DNA of 64,000 nt from Chloroflexus aurantiacus J-10-fl (GCF_000018865.1 NC_010175.1:1364001-1428000); one strand, 5' to 3'. Shown: positions 53,075 through 63,384, counted from the stretch's first letter. The notes: generated by a model from the letters alone, not told the origin. Numbers and translations: made by a program.

Positions 53075-54628
53075 ATGTCACAAACACCCAAACCGCCACG
53101 GAGCGCACCGTCATCGGCGCCAACCCCTGTGCCGCGGCGTCCATCACGTCGCCGCATGGAAGAAGAGCGCCGTCAGCGCCTGATTATTATCGTAACAGCG
53201 AGTGCGCTGGTCATCGCTCTGCTCGCCGTTGCGAGCGGATTGATCTACGAGCAGCTCTGGATACCCAGCCGACCGGTCGCCCAGGTTGGCTCAGTTACGT
53301 TAACCCGTAGTGATTACTGGCGTGAACAGCGCATCGCATACGCCCGGCAGATTATCCAGAATTTTCAGTTGCTTGATCTCTTTGGTAACAATCCCCAGAT
53401 TGCGCAGCAGTTCCAGGGCCGCAGTATCGTGATCGATCAGCAGATCCGCGCGTTGCGCCGGGCTGAAGTTGATCAGCAAGTGGTGTCGGAATGGATTGAT
53501 CGCCAGATCAAGCAGCGGGCAGCCGGGGAATTCGGTATTACTATTAATGATGATGAGGTCATTCAGAATATCGTTGCCGATCTTGGCTTCATCTTCATTC
53601 CACCACTACCCGAACCGACACCGACGCCCGATTCTAATGTCACCCCAGAACCGACGGTCGATCCGGCGGCAACGGCGACACCAGAACCAACCGCAACTCC
53701 ATCGCCAACCCCTGGTGGTCCAACCCCGACCCCAGAGCCGTCACCGACACCGGTGCCTACCTTCACCCCAGAACCGACGCCGCTACCGGCTGAGGCACGG
53801 GTGCAGTTTGATCAGATTATCGATGAGGTGTTTCGCCGCTACGAACTCGAACTGATCGTCACCGAACGTCAGCCAGAGTTAAGCAAAGACGAATTCCGGC
53901 AGGCGTTGCTCGATCAGTACCGGGAGCGGTTGCTTAACGAGCAGATTCAGGCCCGGCTGGTACCCGAAGATGGCTTCACCTACAAGACAGAGGCAGAACG
54001 GGTTAGTGCACGCCAGATCCTGGTTGCCGTTACCCCCCCGGCTGAGGCGACTCCAGAGCAGATTGAAGCAGCGTTTGCAGCGGCTTTACCTGCGGCACAA
54101 GAGATTGTTGCGCAGCTTCGGAATGGTGCCGATTTTGCTACACTGGCCGCCGAGCGCTCTGACGATATTGGATCGCGTGAGAATGGCGGTGATATTGGTT
54201 CGTTCGACCGGAATGGCTTTGCCGATAATGGTGCAACCTATCCGCCGGAGCTGGTAGCGGCTGCCTTTAGCCTGCCGGTCAATCAGGTCAGCGATCCGAT
54301 CCGCACCCAGTTTGGCTGGCATATCCTGGAAATCACCGATCAAACGATCCCCTCCCAGGAAGAACAACTTAGCCAGGCCCGCACCGAGGCGTTTGACCGC
54401 TGGATCGCTGAACAGCGGGCAGCCGCCGATGTCCGTCGTTTCCCCGAACCAACACCAACACCGACGCTGGCGCCGACCGAACCGGTACCAACACCGGTAC
54501 CCACGTATCTGCCAGGCCCACCGACGCCATTCCCAACGCCAACGCTGGCGCCGACGGTCGAGATCACCGCAGAACCCACGGCAGAAGTAACGCCAACACC
54601 AACGTCGACTGCAACCACAACACCGTAA
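53075..54628 (+). CDS. Membrane-anchored parvulin-type peptidyl-prolyl isomerase (PrsA/SurA-like)
   Basis: 517 residues. A Pro/Arg-rich cytoplasmic start, one TM helix (about 36-58), a SurA-like N domain (60-180), a Pro/Thr linker ([19 protein letters not shown], about 182-232), and a parvulin domain at about 305-435 ([43 protein letters not shown]). A second Pro/Thr tail ends the chain. It should fold exported proteins outside the membrane. Three bases after ssb, unusual company for an extracytoplasmic chaperone. Confidence 0.88.
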   Translation: MSQTPKPPRSAPSSAPTPVPRRPSRRRMEEERRQRLIIIVTASALVIALLAVASGLIYEQLWIPSRPVAQVGSVTLTRSDYWREQRIAYARQIIQNFQLLDLFGNNPQIAQQFQGRSIVIDQQIRALRRAEVDQQVVSEWIDRQIKQRAAGEFGITINDDEVIQNIVADLGFIFIPPLPEPTPTPDSNVTPEPTVDPAATATPEPTATPSPTPGGPTPTPEPSPTPVPTFTPEPTPLPAEARVQFDQIIDEVFRRYELELIVTERQPELSKDEFRQALLDQYRERLLNEQIQARLVPEDGFTYKTEAERVSARQILVAVTPPAEATPEQIEAAFAAALPAAQEIVAQLRNGADFATLAAERSDDIGSRENGGDIGSFDRNGFADNGATYPPELVAAAFSLPVNQVSDPIRTQFGWHILEITDQTIPSQEEQLSQARTEAFDRWIAEQRAAADVRRFPEPTPTPTLAPTEPVPTPVPTYLPGPPTPFPTPTLAPTVEITAEPTAEVTPTPTSTATTTP

Positions 54629-54636
54629 CGCTCACA

Positions 54637-54663
54637 CGTGCCGGAGCGCCTGGCTCCGGCACG
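54637..54663. terminator. Hairpin after the PPIase gene
   Basis: Perfect 11-bp stem CGTGCCGGAGC (54637-54647) / GCTCCGGCACG (54653-54663), 5-nt loop, no T-run. Weak terminator or mRNA boundary element. Confidence 0.5.
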
Positions 54664-54673
54664 CAAATGACCT

Positions 54674-55591
54674 ATGCAACGCTGGCCACCAATTCCATCC
54701 TCAAGAGTCTGGATCAGCCTCGCGCTCGCCGTGCTGAGTCTCATCGGTGCCGGTTGGTTGATAGTGCGCCTCGCTACCAGACTAACCGGATCACCAGAAC
54801 AATGGCCCATCGATGGCTTGCTCTTTGGTGAAGCAATGCTGGCGCTTGGGCTGATCATCCTCGCTGTCGTGCTCCTGTATCGGTTTGGCGCTGCGCTTAC
54901 ACTCCGCTATAGCCTTGATCGCAATGGTCTGTACGTCTCATGGATAGGCAGTCGCGCAATCATCCCGCTCAATATGATTGATCGCATCGAACAGGGTGCT
55001 CTGGCGATTGGCGACTGGCGTACTGCGTTTGCCAGCATCGGCTATTACCATGGACGAGTGAAAGCGCTGGATGGAACAGTCATCCACCGTTTTACTACCC
55101 GTCCGCTGGCCGAGGCACTGGTTATCTACGCCGGTCAGGAAGCCTACGCGATCTCGCCTGTTGACCAGGAAACCTTTGTCCAGGAGCTGGAGCAACGGCG
55201 TCGCCTGGGTGCCATACAGACCCTGGCGCCCGGTGTTCAGGTTGCCCGCTTTCTGGTCTACGACTTTTGGGCCGACCCGGTGATTCGCCAGATTCTTCTC
55301 AGTACGTTTGTGCTGAACCTGCTGCTCTTCGGTGTGCTGGCGTTTATCTATCCAACCCTACCGGCGCAGATTGAGTGGCGGGGTGATCAGATTGGTGCGG
55401 CAGCCGAACTTGTGCCACGGGTGCGTATCTTCTTTCTGCCTGTTGCAGCCCTGATCATCGCCTTGCTGAATCTGGCCGGTGGACTGATCGTGTATCGTCG
55501 TAGCCCCCTGGCAGCCCGGCTCTGGCAGGGATTTTCGTTGGGTGTGCAAATCTTCTTTGCCATCGCTGCGGCGGCTGTGCTGGGATCGTGA
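54674..55591 (+). CDS. Multi-TM membrane protein with bacterial PH-like domain
   Basis: 305 residues. TM helices at about 12-34 and 52-74, a PH-like beta domain (about 78-180, YSLDRNGLYVSWIGSRAIIPLNMIDRIEQG), then two more TM helices in the C-terminal part (about 205-230 and 248-300). No enzyme motif. Starts 10 bp after the hairpin behind the PPIase gene. Architecture recalls the gene at 8440-9027. Function unknown. Confidence 0.7.
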   Translation: MQRWPPIPSSRVWISLALAVLSLIGAGWLIVRLATRLTGSPEQWPIDGLLFGEAMLALGLIILAVVLLYRFGAALTLRYSLDRNGLYVSWIGSRAIIPLNMIDRIEQGALAIGDWRTAFASIGYYHGRVKALDGTVIHRFTTRPLAEALVIYAGQEAYAISPVDQETFVQELEQRRRLGAIQTLAPGVQVARFLVYDFWADPVIRQILLSTFVLNLLLFGVLAFIYPTLPAQIEWRGDQIGAAAELVPRVRIFFLPVAALIIALLNLAGGLIVYRRSPLAARLWQGFSLGVQIFFAIAAAAVLGS

Positions 55592-56290
55592 TCCGGTAGT
55601 ATCGCCGCAGAAGAAGCAGCTTCATACTACCTCTTCCTCAACAGGCTGTATTGTGCTGACATCATCCCCGTGCTGAAGCATCATCAGGCGTGCCACCGGC
55701 GCACGCTGGTACGTCGTCACCGTATGGGAGCGTTGGCATAGCGCACCCGTGCTCAGGTGCGGCGTTAGGGTCATCGGTGGCGAGCGTGTCACGCATGCGC
55801 TGCTCGCAGCGGTGATCTGCGATATGCACCCGCTCTAACCCGTGCCTGCTGGAGGCGGGAGACGCCAGTACAGGATGGCATCCGCTGTCGCATGATGGTA
55901 GGTGTGCAATTCACCGTTGGGAAGGGTAGACGTGCGGTTTCAGGTGGTGGACGAGCCAGCGGCGCGTGCTCCTATATTACACCAGATTTGCTATCAGGGG
56001 TATCTCAATAACAATATGTTGCGGTAGCAAATAATTGTCTTGACAGGTTTCAATAGAACGTGTTACGATCACAATCATCGAACGGGGAATTTTCCACATG
56101 TGCAAGGGTGCACTACGCAATTGATACGGATGTGCTTGACCTGAGTTAAGAAAGGAGGGATGTATACCATTCTCTGACTCACACCCTACTCACCCAAAAA
56201 CCGTTTCTGTCCGGCGTAGTGCGGCTTTGCCGGTGTTCCTCGCTTCGAGTGTTTTGTTCGCCTGACAGATACCTTTCAAGGAGTGTTGCG
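55592..56290. other. 700-bp intergenic region before oppA
   Basis: No gene. Around 55660-55700 a phrase CATCCCCGTGCTGAAG also occurs at 21600, so a diverged repeat is present. The oppA promoter lies at 56040-56069. Confidence 0.5.
56040..56069 (+). promoter_or_regulatory. Promoter of the opp operon
   Basis: TTGACA (56040-56045), 18 bp, TACGAT (56064-56069). A leader of about 215 nt would follow. Confidence 0.55.
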
Positions 56291-58075
56291 ATGAATTTGC
56301 TTTACTGGCGTCGCTCGCTCGCACTGGCTCTCCTGTTTGGGTTACTCTTACCCATCCTCGCAGCCTGTGGCGGTGGTTCCACGCCGGCAGCTCAACCGAC
56401 AACGGCCCCCGCCGAGCAACCAACAACCGCTCCCGCCGAGCAACCAACAACCGCCCCCGCTGAACAACCAACTGCCGCGCCGGTTGCCGGCACTGCGCAA
56501 CCCGGCGTTCTGCGCCTCGTGACCGGTTCTGAGCCGGAGAACATCGATCCACAAAAATCGAGCTTCGTCAACGAGATTCAGTTCATCATGATGGCCTATC
56601 AGGCGCTGATGACCTTCGATCTCGATATGAATCCTATTCCTGGAGCTGCCGAAAAGGTTGAGGTTTCAGAAGACGGTACCGTCTACACATTCACCTTACG
56701 GCGCGATGGCAAGTACAGTGATGGGACACCGCTGACGGCACGTAACTTTGAATACGCCTGGAAGCGTCTGGCCGATCCTGAGACTGCCGGTGAGTACCAG
56801 TCGCTGCCGTGTGGCATCATCAAAGGCTACAGCGAGTACAGTGCCGCTGCGTGCCAGGGTCTGTCGATGGAAGAGGTCATGCAGCTCGATCTCGAGAAGC
56901 TGCGCGACGAATTTGGCGTCAAGGCCATCGATGACTACACGCTGCAGATCGAGCTGGTCGCACCTGCTCCCTACTTCCTCAGCATGGCAGCCCTCTGGAT
57001 TGGCGCACCGGTGCGTGAGGAGGATGTTGCGAAGGGTGACGACTGGTGGTACTACCCGGAAAACTACATCGGTAACGGCCCGTTTGTGCTCAAGGAGTGG
57101 GAGCACGACAGCAAGGCAGTGTGGGAGCCTAACCCCAATTACGTCGGTCCGCTGGGTCCGGTCAAGCTCAAGCGGGTTGAGTACTACATGATCACCGACG
57201 GTCAGGTAGCGTTCCAGGCTTATCAGAACGGTGAGATTGACATCCTCGGTGTGGGTGCCGAAGACCTGGCAACCGTTCAATCTGATCCCGTCTTGAGCAA
57301 GGAAGTAATTGACGTACCCGGTTCGTGTACCTTCTACTTCGGCTTCAACCTGGCGAAGCCACCGTTTGACAACAAACTGGTGCGGCAGGCATTTGCCCAG
57401 GCGCTCGACCGTGAAGCGTATGTACGCGATGTCTTCCAGGGTCTGGGGACACCGACCTACAGCTTTATTCCACCCGGTTTTCCTGGGTACCAGCCTGATC
57501 TGAAGCTGTGGGAGTTTAACCCGGAGAAGGCGAAGCAGACGCTCGCCGAAGCCGGCTATCCGGATGGGCAGGGGCTGCCTGAAATCCGGCTTACCTATTC
57601 AGGTACGGCACGTAACAATGCTCGCTTCGAGTGGGTAGCCAACCAGTTCAAGCAGAATCTGGGGATCGATGTGATCCTTGATCCGATTGATCCGACAGCC
57701 TTTGCTGCGGCCACCAAGGACAATCCGCCGCAAATGTTCTCGCTCGGCTGGTGCGCCGACTACCCCGATCCGCAGAACTGGATCTCGTTGTTCCAGACCA
57801 ACGGTCTGCTCAGCGCACGGGTGAACTACTCGAACCCGCAACTTGATGAGCTGGTGCGCCAGGCTGACGTTGAGCAAGACCCGGTGAAGCGGGCCGAACT
57901 GTACGCTCAGGCGCAGAGGATTCTGGTCGAAGATGCACCGGTGGTCTTTATGCTCAACAACGGTGGGCCGGTACTGGTGAAGCCATACGTGAAGGGTATC
58001 ACACCTGACACCATCACCCCACTCGATTACTGGCTTGGCTTCTTCAACCTGCCCAACGTTGATGTCCAACCATAG
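56291..58075 (+). CDS. ABC transporter substrate-binding lipoprotein, family 5 (OppA/DppA type)
   Basis: 594 residues from the ATG at 56291 (AAGGAG 8 bp upstream); the longer frame is rejected. Lipobox LAAC with Cys26, then a linker of three near-identical AEQPTTAP repeats. The body is the SBP_bac_5 fold (GVLRLVTGSEPENIDPQKSS, YTFTLRRDGKYSDGTPLTA, WEPNPNYVGP, VRQAFAQALDREAYVRDVF). Binds peptides or similar oligomers outside the membrane. Followed by oppB and oppC. Confidence 0.92.
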   Translation: MNLLYWRRSLALALLFGLLLPILAACGGGSTPAAQPTTAPAEQPTTAPAEQPTTAPAEQPTAAPVAGTAQPGVLRLVTGSEPENIDPQKSSFVNEIQFIMMAYQALMTFDLDMNPIPGAAEKVEVSEDGTVYTFTLRRDGKYSDGTPLTARNFEYAWKRLADPETAGEYQSLPCGIIKGYSEYSAAACQGLSMEEVMQLDLEKLRDEFGVKAIDDYTLQIELVAPAPYFLSMAALWIGAPVREEDVAKGDDWWYYPENYIGNGPFVLKEWEHDSKAVWEPNPNYVGPLGPVKLKRVEYYMITDGQVAFQAYQNGEIDILGVGAEDLATVQSDPVLSKEVIDVPGSCTFYFGFNLAKPPFDNKLVRQAFAQALDREAYVRDVFQGLGTPTYSFIPPGFPGYQPDLKLWEFNPEKAKQTLAEAGYPDGQGLPEIRLTYSGTARNNARFEWVANQFKQNLGIDVILDPIDPTAFAAATKDNPPQMFSLGWCADYPDPQNWISLFQTNGLLSARVNYSNPQLDELVRQADVEQDPVKRAELYAQAQRILVEDAPVVFMLNNGGPVLVKPYVKGITPDTITPLDYWLGFFNLPNVDVQP

Positions 58076-58097
58076 TCGGCGTTCCTGAAGCCCTATC

Positions 58098-58127
58098 GGT
58101 GGCGCGAGATAACCTGCTCGCGCCACC
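58098..58127 (+). other. Intercistronic hairpin between oppA and oppB
   Basis: Perfect 11-bp stem GGTGGCGCGAG (58098-58108) / CTCGCGCCACC (58117-58127) with an 8-nt loop. Such hairpins can protect the abundant binding-protein mRNA from 3' decay and limit permease expression. Confidence 0.65.
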
Positions 58128-58132
58128 AGAGC

Positions 58133-59143
58133 ATGCCTATGACAGCCTATATCATTCGGCGCATTCTGTGGAATATCCCCGTTCTCATCATTGTTGGCTT
58201 TATTACCTTCGGTATTGCCAAGCTAACACCGGGTGGGCCATTCGATACCCAACCTGAACGGCGGCAGCTCTCGCCGCGGGTTGAAGCAATTTTGCGTGAG
58301 CGCTTTGGGATGGATTTGCCGTTCTGGCGGCAGTTTACCCGCTATATGTTTTTTGATATTGTGCCCGATACGCGCACCGGTGAATGGAAGATTCAATGGG
58401 GTGCCATTGCCGGGAATCTCGGCCCAACCTACGCTTCACGCGGAGCGCGGACGGTACAGCAGGAATTGTTTGAAGGCACACCATCCCGACCGAGTAAGTT
58501 TTATTATTCGGCACGTCTGGGGTTGCAGGCACTGGCCTTTGCCGTTGTGTTTGGCATTCCGCTTGGTATCCTGGCAGCATTACGACAAAATACCTGGCTT
58601 GATTATCTGCTCTCACTCTCATCAACCATCTTTGTTGCGTTGGGAACACTGATTACCAGTCTGATTCTGGTCATTATCTTTGCCGTCATCCTCAACTGGT
58701 TTACGGTTATTCCAGACTGGAATGATCCGATCAAGCCGTGGGTCTTGCCAACCGTCGCGCTTGGTTCGACCAGCATGGCATTCATTGCCCGCCTGACGCG
58801 GGCCAGCGTGCTGGAAGTGAAGCGTCAGGACTATATTCGCACTGCGCAGGCAAAAGGACTGGCCGGCCACGTGATTATCTGGCGTCATATGCTGAAAAAT
58901 TCGTTACTGCCGGTGGTGACTATTCTGGGGCCGGCGCTGGCCGGTTTGATTACCGGTACCCTGTTTGTTGAAACTATCTTTCAGGTTCCCGGTATGGGTC
59001 GCACCTTCGTTGACGCCATCGGTAAGCGTGACTATTCGATGATTATGGCCGGATCGCTCATCTATGTCTTTTTCCTGGGCATTGCCAATTTACTGGTCGA
59101 TATTGCTTACGGTATTCTTGATCCACGTATTACCTACAAGTAG
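58133..59143 (+). CDS. Oligopeptide ABC transporter permease (OppB/DppB type)
   Basis: 336 residues (ATG at 58133; the ATG at 58139 is equally possible). N-terminal TM followed by a long external loop, then five TM helices. The cytoplasmic EAA loop reads DYIRTAQAKGLAGHVIIWRHML, near residue 235-256, typical for OppB. The extra segment in the external loop (about 75-125) is longer than in E. coli OppB. Pairs with oppC. Confidence 0.92.
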   Translation: MPMTAYIIRRILWNIPVLIIVGFITFGIAKLTPGGPFDTQPERRQLSPRVEAILRERFGMDLPFWRQFTRYMFFDIVPDTRTGEWKIQWGAIAGNLGPTYASRGARTVQQELFEGTPSRPSKFYYSARLGLQALAFAVVFGIPLGILAALRQNTWLDYLLSLSSTIFVALGTLITSLILVIIFAVILNWFTVIPDWNDPIKPWVLPTVALGSTSMAFIARLTRASVLEVKRQDYIRTAQAKGLAGHVIIWRHMLKNSLLPVVTILGPALAGLITGTLFVETIFQVPGMGRTFVDAIGKRDYSMIMAGSLIYVFFLGIANLLVDIAYGILDPRITYK

Positions 59144-59154
59144 TGAGGAACAGT

Positions 59155-60132
59155 GTGACTTCATCGGCCAGACCACTGACAAATCCTATCGACCTTCAGA
59201 ACTTAAATACGAAACCGCGTAGCTTGTGGTCAGATGCACTACGCCGGCTGCGCCGTAATCGGGCCGCAATGGTAGGGTTGCTGGTTATTGTGCTGTATGT
59301 GATTGTTGCAATTGCCGCACCGTGGCTGGCACCCTACAACCCTGTTCAGCAAATCCCGAACAACAGTTTACGTCCACCGGCCTGGGTAACCGATAATCCG
59401 GCCCGGATGGGGGTGCCGGAGCATCTGCTGGGCACCGATACCCTGGGCCGCGATGTGCTATCGCGCTTAATGTATGCGATCCGGGTCTCGCTGATTGTCG
59501 GGATTGTGCCACAATTTGCCATTCTGCTGATTGGTGTCACCATCGGCTTAATATCGGGCTTTGCCGGCGGTTGGCTCGATAATCTGTTAATGCGGTTTAC
59601 CGAGATTGTAGCCGCCTTCCCGGATTTGCTGTTCATCATCGCGTTATCAACCGCATTTCGCGAAACGTGGCTGGGCCGTACCTTTAATGGCCTGTTGCTG
59701 ATTTTCATTGCGGTGTCGCTGGTCAGTTGGACCGGCATTGCCCGGCTGGTACGCGGTCAGGTGTTGTCGTTGAAGGAGAAGGAGTTTGTAGAGGCGGCCC
59801 GCACCATCGGCGTGCCTACGCTGGCCATCCTCTGGCGGCATATTTTGCCCAACACTCTGGCTCCGATCATTGTGTCCACGTCGTTTAGCATTCCGGCGTT
59901 GATCAGCGCCGAAGCTGTACTGACTATTCTCGGTGTCGGGATGCGCCCCTCGCTCGATCCCGATAATCCGTTCCCTACCAGTCTGGGTGTGATGCTGACT
60001 GAAGGCTACAACAATCTATCATCCGGGCCGTGGTTGCTCAGCTTTCCGGTGATTTTGATCGCCGGTCTGATGCTGTCGTTCACCTTCCTCGGCGATGGAT
60101 TGCGTGATGCGCTCGATCCGCGTGAACGGTAA
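59155..60132 (+). CDS. Oligopeptide ABC transporter permease (OppC/DppC type)
   Basis: 325 residues from GTG at 59155 (GAGGA upstream; a GTG at 59143 overlaps the oppB stop). OppC_N segment (ALRRLRRNRAAMVGLLVIV), HLLGTDTLGRDVLSRLMY, and the EAA loop EFVEAARTIGVPTLAILWRHI. Six TM helices. No ATPase gene (OppD/OppF) follows; the transporter must borrow one from elsewhere. Confidence 0.93.
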   Translation: MTSSARPLTNPIDLQNLNTKPRSLWSDALRRLRRNRAAMVGLLVIVLYVIVAIAAPWLAPYNPVQQIPNNSLRPPAWVTDNPARMGVPEHLLGTDTLGRDVLSRLMYAIRVSLIVGIVPQFAILLIGVTIGLISGFAGGWLDNLLMRFTEIVAAFPDLLFIIALSTAFRETWLGRTFNGLLLIFIAVSLVSWTGIARLVRGQVLSLKEKEFVEAARTIGVPTLAILWRHILPNTLAPIIVSTSFSIPALISAEAVLTILGVGMRPSLDPDNPFPTSLGVMLTEGYNNLSSGPWLLSFPVILIAGLMLSFTFLGDGLRDALDPRER

Positions 60133-60352
60133 GAGAGCAGGTTCCCTCGCCGTGGGTGGCAGAAGCGTAGCAGCAGCATTTCCGCCCCGCACGCAATGCT
60201 GCACATTTCGGAGAGGATACCGTTGCCAGATGGGATTGCCCGTGGTGCATGGGTATGCTGCGGCAGCCACGCTGCCGCAGCAGCCGTGATCACGATCAGG
60301 TACGGGGGCAGCGGGAACCATACGTCACCGCCGGTTCCCGCCCCCAGACCCC
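60133..60352. terminator. Two hairpins between convergent oppC and acyl-CoA dehydrogenase genes
   Basis: First: GCTGCGGCAG (60257-60266) / CTGCCGCAGC (60272-60281). Second: GCGGGAACC (60311-60319) / GGTTCCCGC (60333-60341), extended by GGGGG / CCCC outside. Neither has a T-run; joint stop region for both strands. Confidence 0.55.
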
Positions 60353-61522
60353 TCAATACAACCGTACCTTGTAACCAACCTGCTTGAGCAGCTCGCTGGC
60401 AATCACGTGGCGCTGAATCTCATTGGTACCCTCAAAGATGCGGGTTACGCGGGCATCGCGGTACATCCGCTCCAGGGGCAGTTCACGTGAGAAGCCCATG
60501 CCACCGTGAATCTGAATCGCCTCGTCGATGATCTGGCTGGCCATCTCGGTGCAGTAGAGCTTGACGATGCTGCTTTCGAGCGTCGCCTGCTGACCGGCGT
60601 CAACCCGACGGGCACAGTCGTAGACGATCTGCTCCATGGTGTAGAGCTTCACCGCCATATCGGCCAGCTTGAATTGCAACGCCTGAAATTCGGCAATCGG
60701 GCGCCCGAACTGATGGCGCTCAACCATGTACCGGCGGCTCAGTTCAAAGGCTTCCTTCGCCGACCCGATGCTGCTTGCGCCCAACCCACAGCGCCCGATG
60801 TCGAGCGTGCGCATCGCGAGCGGAAAGCCCATACCGACCTGACCGAGCACATTTTCTGCCGGAACCCGGCAATCCTCGAAGTAGAGGCTGGCCGTGTGCG
60901 AGGCGCGCAAGCCCATCTTCTCTTCCACCTTCCCGACCCGGAAACCGGGCATGGTCTTCTCGACGATGAAGGCAGTAATACCACCACGCGCACCGAGGTT
61001 CTTGTCGGTTGCGGCAAAGACCACGATGACATCGGCAAAGCTGCCGTTGGTGATCCACATCTTCTGACCGTTGATCACCCACTCATCGCCACGTCGTTCG
61101 GCGGTCGTCTGAATGTGAGCCGCATCTGAGCCGGCATTGGGTTCGGTGAGCGCCCAAGCGCCCCACTTCCGGCCTTCGATCAGGGCACGAAGGTAGGTCT
61201 CTTTTTGCTGCTCGGTGCCACCGAGATAGATACTCATCGCCGCCAGTTGCGAATGAGCACCAATGATGGTGGCATGGCTGGCACAGACCCGGTTCAGTTC
61301 TTCCATCAACACGCAGTAGCCGGTAATGCCCAGCTCAAGCCCACCGTACCGTTCGGGGAAGGGTACGCCAAGAAACCCTAGCTCAGCCGCTTTCTTCATC
61401 GTCTCGAAGGGCACGCGCTCCTCTTCATCGATGGCACGTGCAATCGGGCGAATCTCTTTGTCAACGAACTCACGCACCGCCTGTCGCAGCATCTTGATCT
61501 CTGCACTGTGCTCGTACTCCAT
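60353..61522 (-). CDS. Acyl-CoA dehydrogenase
   Basis: 389 residues, the usual length of soluble ACADs. FAD/substrate motifs: WALTEPNAGSDAA, VINGQKMWITNGSFAD, and the catalytic-Glu region RIFEGTNEIQRHVI. The nearest types are short/branched-chain and short-chain (butyryl-CoA-like) dehydrogenases. Oxidises an acyl-CoA at C2-C3, passing electrons to ETF. GAAGGGAG before the ATG. No other beta-oxidation gene is adjacent; substrate not assigned. Confidence 0.93.
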   Translation of the reverse strand: MEYEHSAEIKMLRQAVREFVDKEIRPIARAIDEEERVPFETMKKAAELGFLGVPFPERYGGLELGITGYCVLMEELNRVCASHATIIGAHSQLAAMSIYLGGTEQQKETYLRALIEGRKWGAWALTEPNAGSDAAHIQTTAERRGDEWVINGQKMWITNGSFADVIVVFAATDKNLGARGGITAFIVEKTMPGFRVGKVEEKMGLRASHTASLYFEDCRVPAENVLGQVGMGFPLAMRTLDIGRCGLGASSIGSAKEAFELSRRYMVERHQFGRPIAEFQALQFKLADMAVKLYTMEQIVYDCARRVDAGQQATLESSIVKLYCTEMASQIIDEAIQIHGGMGFSRELPLERMYRDARVTRIFEGTNEIQRHVIASELLKQVGYKVRLY

Positions 61523-61626
61523 TGTCGTAGCTCCCTTCGTTCATACAATACCTGCCATCAACCGAACCTGACTGCCATCTATCCCAAGACGGATCAGAGA
61601 AGATGCTACCAACTGGTCAGTCTGTT

Positions 61627-63384
61627 TCACGTTGCGGATGCAGTTTGATCACGCGATACTGTGCCATTCACCACCGGCAAAATCAATACCGACGGATGGG
61701 CAGCATCGTGATAAATAGACTGTTCCAGCGGTGAACCACCGTTTCTCTGTCCATAAGGGCTATGATCACCGGGATGCGGCCCCCATCGCGGACTGCCGCC
61801 ACCGGTCACCTGTAAACGCAGGCGATGCCCGCGCCGAAAGCGCTGGGCAGTTGCTGAGAGATCGATCTCGATACGGCGTGAGCCATCGGGCTGGCATTCG
61901 CCAATGTCTGGCCGCACACGAATGATACCATCGCAAATGTTAATACTCCGCCCATCGGGGTAGACATCGCACAGCCGACCGACAACATCGAAAAAGGGGC
62001 GATCACTCTTGACATAGAGGACCAGGCGCACCGGCCCGATCACATCTAGATCGGCAGTAAGCGGGGGACTGGTAAATGTCAACACATCACTCCGCGCCTC
62101 AAGCGCACGTTGATCACGTGGCCCGGCCAGCGGACTCAGGACGGCACCGCCAATCGATGGCGGCGGATCGGCAGGATTGTAGCAAAACCTGCTCGGTTGC
62201 GCAGCGGCCGGTGGTGGTTGCCGGTCAAGCCCCCGTCCTGGCTGGAGAAAGTAGCGGTGCAGGGTTGCCGGTGGCGGCCAGAAATCCATCTCGTGCCACT
62301 CGTTACTGCCCATAAGTTTAAGCCACACCGGTCGGCGGGCCAACAACTCGCGTTTGCCCTTCAGATGAGCGTCAAACCACCACAACCCCTCGCGCATCCC
62401 TTCCAGTGGTTGTGAAAGACCGGTATGCGCCAGTGGCAGAATCGTCAGGTATGGACGCTTACCGGCTGCGACCAGCGCCGCGTAATCGGCCAACTGGCCG
62501 GAGAGAAAAATATCGTACCAGCCGGCAACCAGATGGACAGCAGCGTCAATCCGGTGCAACTGACGATGCATATCAACCCGCGACCAGTAGGCGCCCTGGG
62601 GATCGGTATCGGTGAGCCAGCGCTGGAAAAAGGATACCGGCGCACCGGTCGCGATAGTATCGGCTGTGGCGTAAGGCTGGTGATGAAGAGCGCGATCCAG
62701 AATCCGCTCGCCGACCACAAACACTCGCCACAGCGCAGACAGGTCGAGGTTATGACGGTGGCGGTCAGAGGCATCGATCAAAAAGACCCAACGCAGCGTT
62801 GACTCGAAGGCGAATGCACCGCCGGGATAGAAGAGTGGCGAGAAGCGGGCACTGGTCATGATTGGGACAATCGCCTTCAGATATGGCGGCCCATCAATCG
62901 CCAACCCCCACTGCGCATAGCCGACATAGCTCGGCCCCCACAAGCCAAGATTGCCATCGAACCAGGGTTGGGCAGCAATCCAGTCCATCGTCGCCCGCCC
63001 ATCGGCAGCTTCATTCACAAACGGCTCAAATTCGCCTTCAGAGCGGTAACGCCCGCGTACTCCCTGCACGATCACGTTGTAGCCACGTTCAGCAAAGAGC
63101 ATACAACCGGTATGCTCAAAGACACCCAGCGGGCCAAGTTCGCCGGGACGACCGTAAGGTGTACGGATGAGAATCGTCGGGTGTGGGCCACCTGTGCGTG
63201 GGGCATAGTGGTCAGCGTAGAGGGTGACACCATCGGGCATACGAATAGGAATGTCACGCACCACCCGGACGGCATATTCAGCGGGGCGCAAACCAAGGAG
63301 CCTCGCCAGTAAAGGGCGACGTAGAGCGAAGAGCGTTGCTGCCGTTACTCCGGCTCCAGCCAGCGACCAACCGATCCAGCGCAT
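61627..63384 (-). CDS. CocE/NonD-family hydrolase (X-Pro dipeptidyl-peptidase-like)
   Basis: 585 residues. A short N-terminal hydrophobic segment (about 4-25, GWSLAGAGVTAATLFAL) may anchor it. Peptidase S15 core: DIPIRMPDGVTLYADHYAP, nucleophile elbow GLWGPSYVGYAQW (Ser about residue 150) and VAGWYDIFLSGQLADY; C-terminal jelly-roll domain (LVLYVKSDRPFFDVVGRL, HRLRLQVTGGGSPRW). Cleaves acyl, amide or ester bonds; substrate unknown. GGAG 6 bp before the ATG. Confidence 0.9.
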   Translation of the reverse strand: MRWIGWSLAGAGVTAATLFALRRPLLARLLGLRPAEYAVRVVRDIPIRMPDGVTLYADHYAPRTGGPHPTILIRTPYGRPGELGPLGVFEHTGCMLFAERGYNVIVQGVRGRYRSEGEFEPFVNEAADGRATMDWIAAQPWFDGNLGLWGPSYVGYAQWGLAIDGPPYLKAIVPIMTSARFSPLFYPGGAFAFESTLRWVFLIDASDRHRHNLDLSALWRVFVVGERILDRALHHQPYATADTIATGAPVSFFQRWLTDTDPQGAYWSRVDMHRQLHRIDAAVHLVAGWYDIFLSGQLADYAALVAAGKRPYLTILPLAHTGLSQPLEGMREGLWWFDAHLKGKRELLARRPVWLKLMGSNEWHEMDFWPPPATLHRYFLQPGRGLDRQPPPAAAQPSRFCYNPADPPPSIGGAVLSPLAGPRDQRALEARSDVLTFTSPPLTADLDVIGPVRLVLYVKSDRPFFDVVGRLCDVYPDGRSINICDGIIRVRPDIGECQPDGSRRIEIDLSATAQRFRRGHRLRLQVTGGGSPRWGPHPGDHSPYGQRNGGSPLEQSIYHDAAHPSVLILPVVNGTVSRDQTASAT

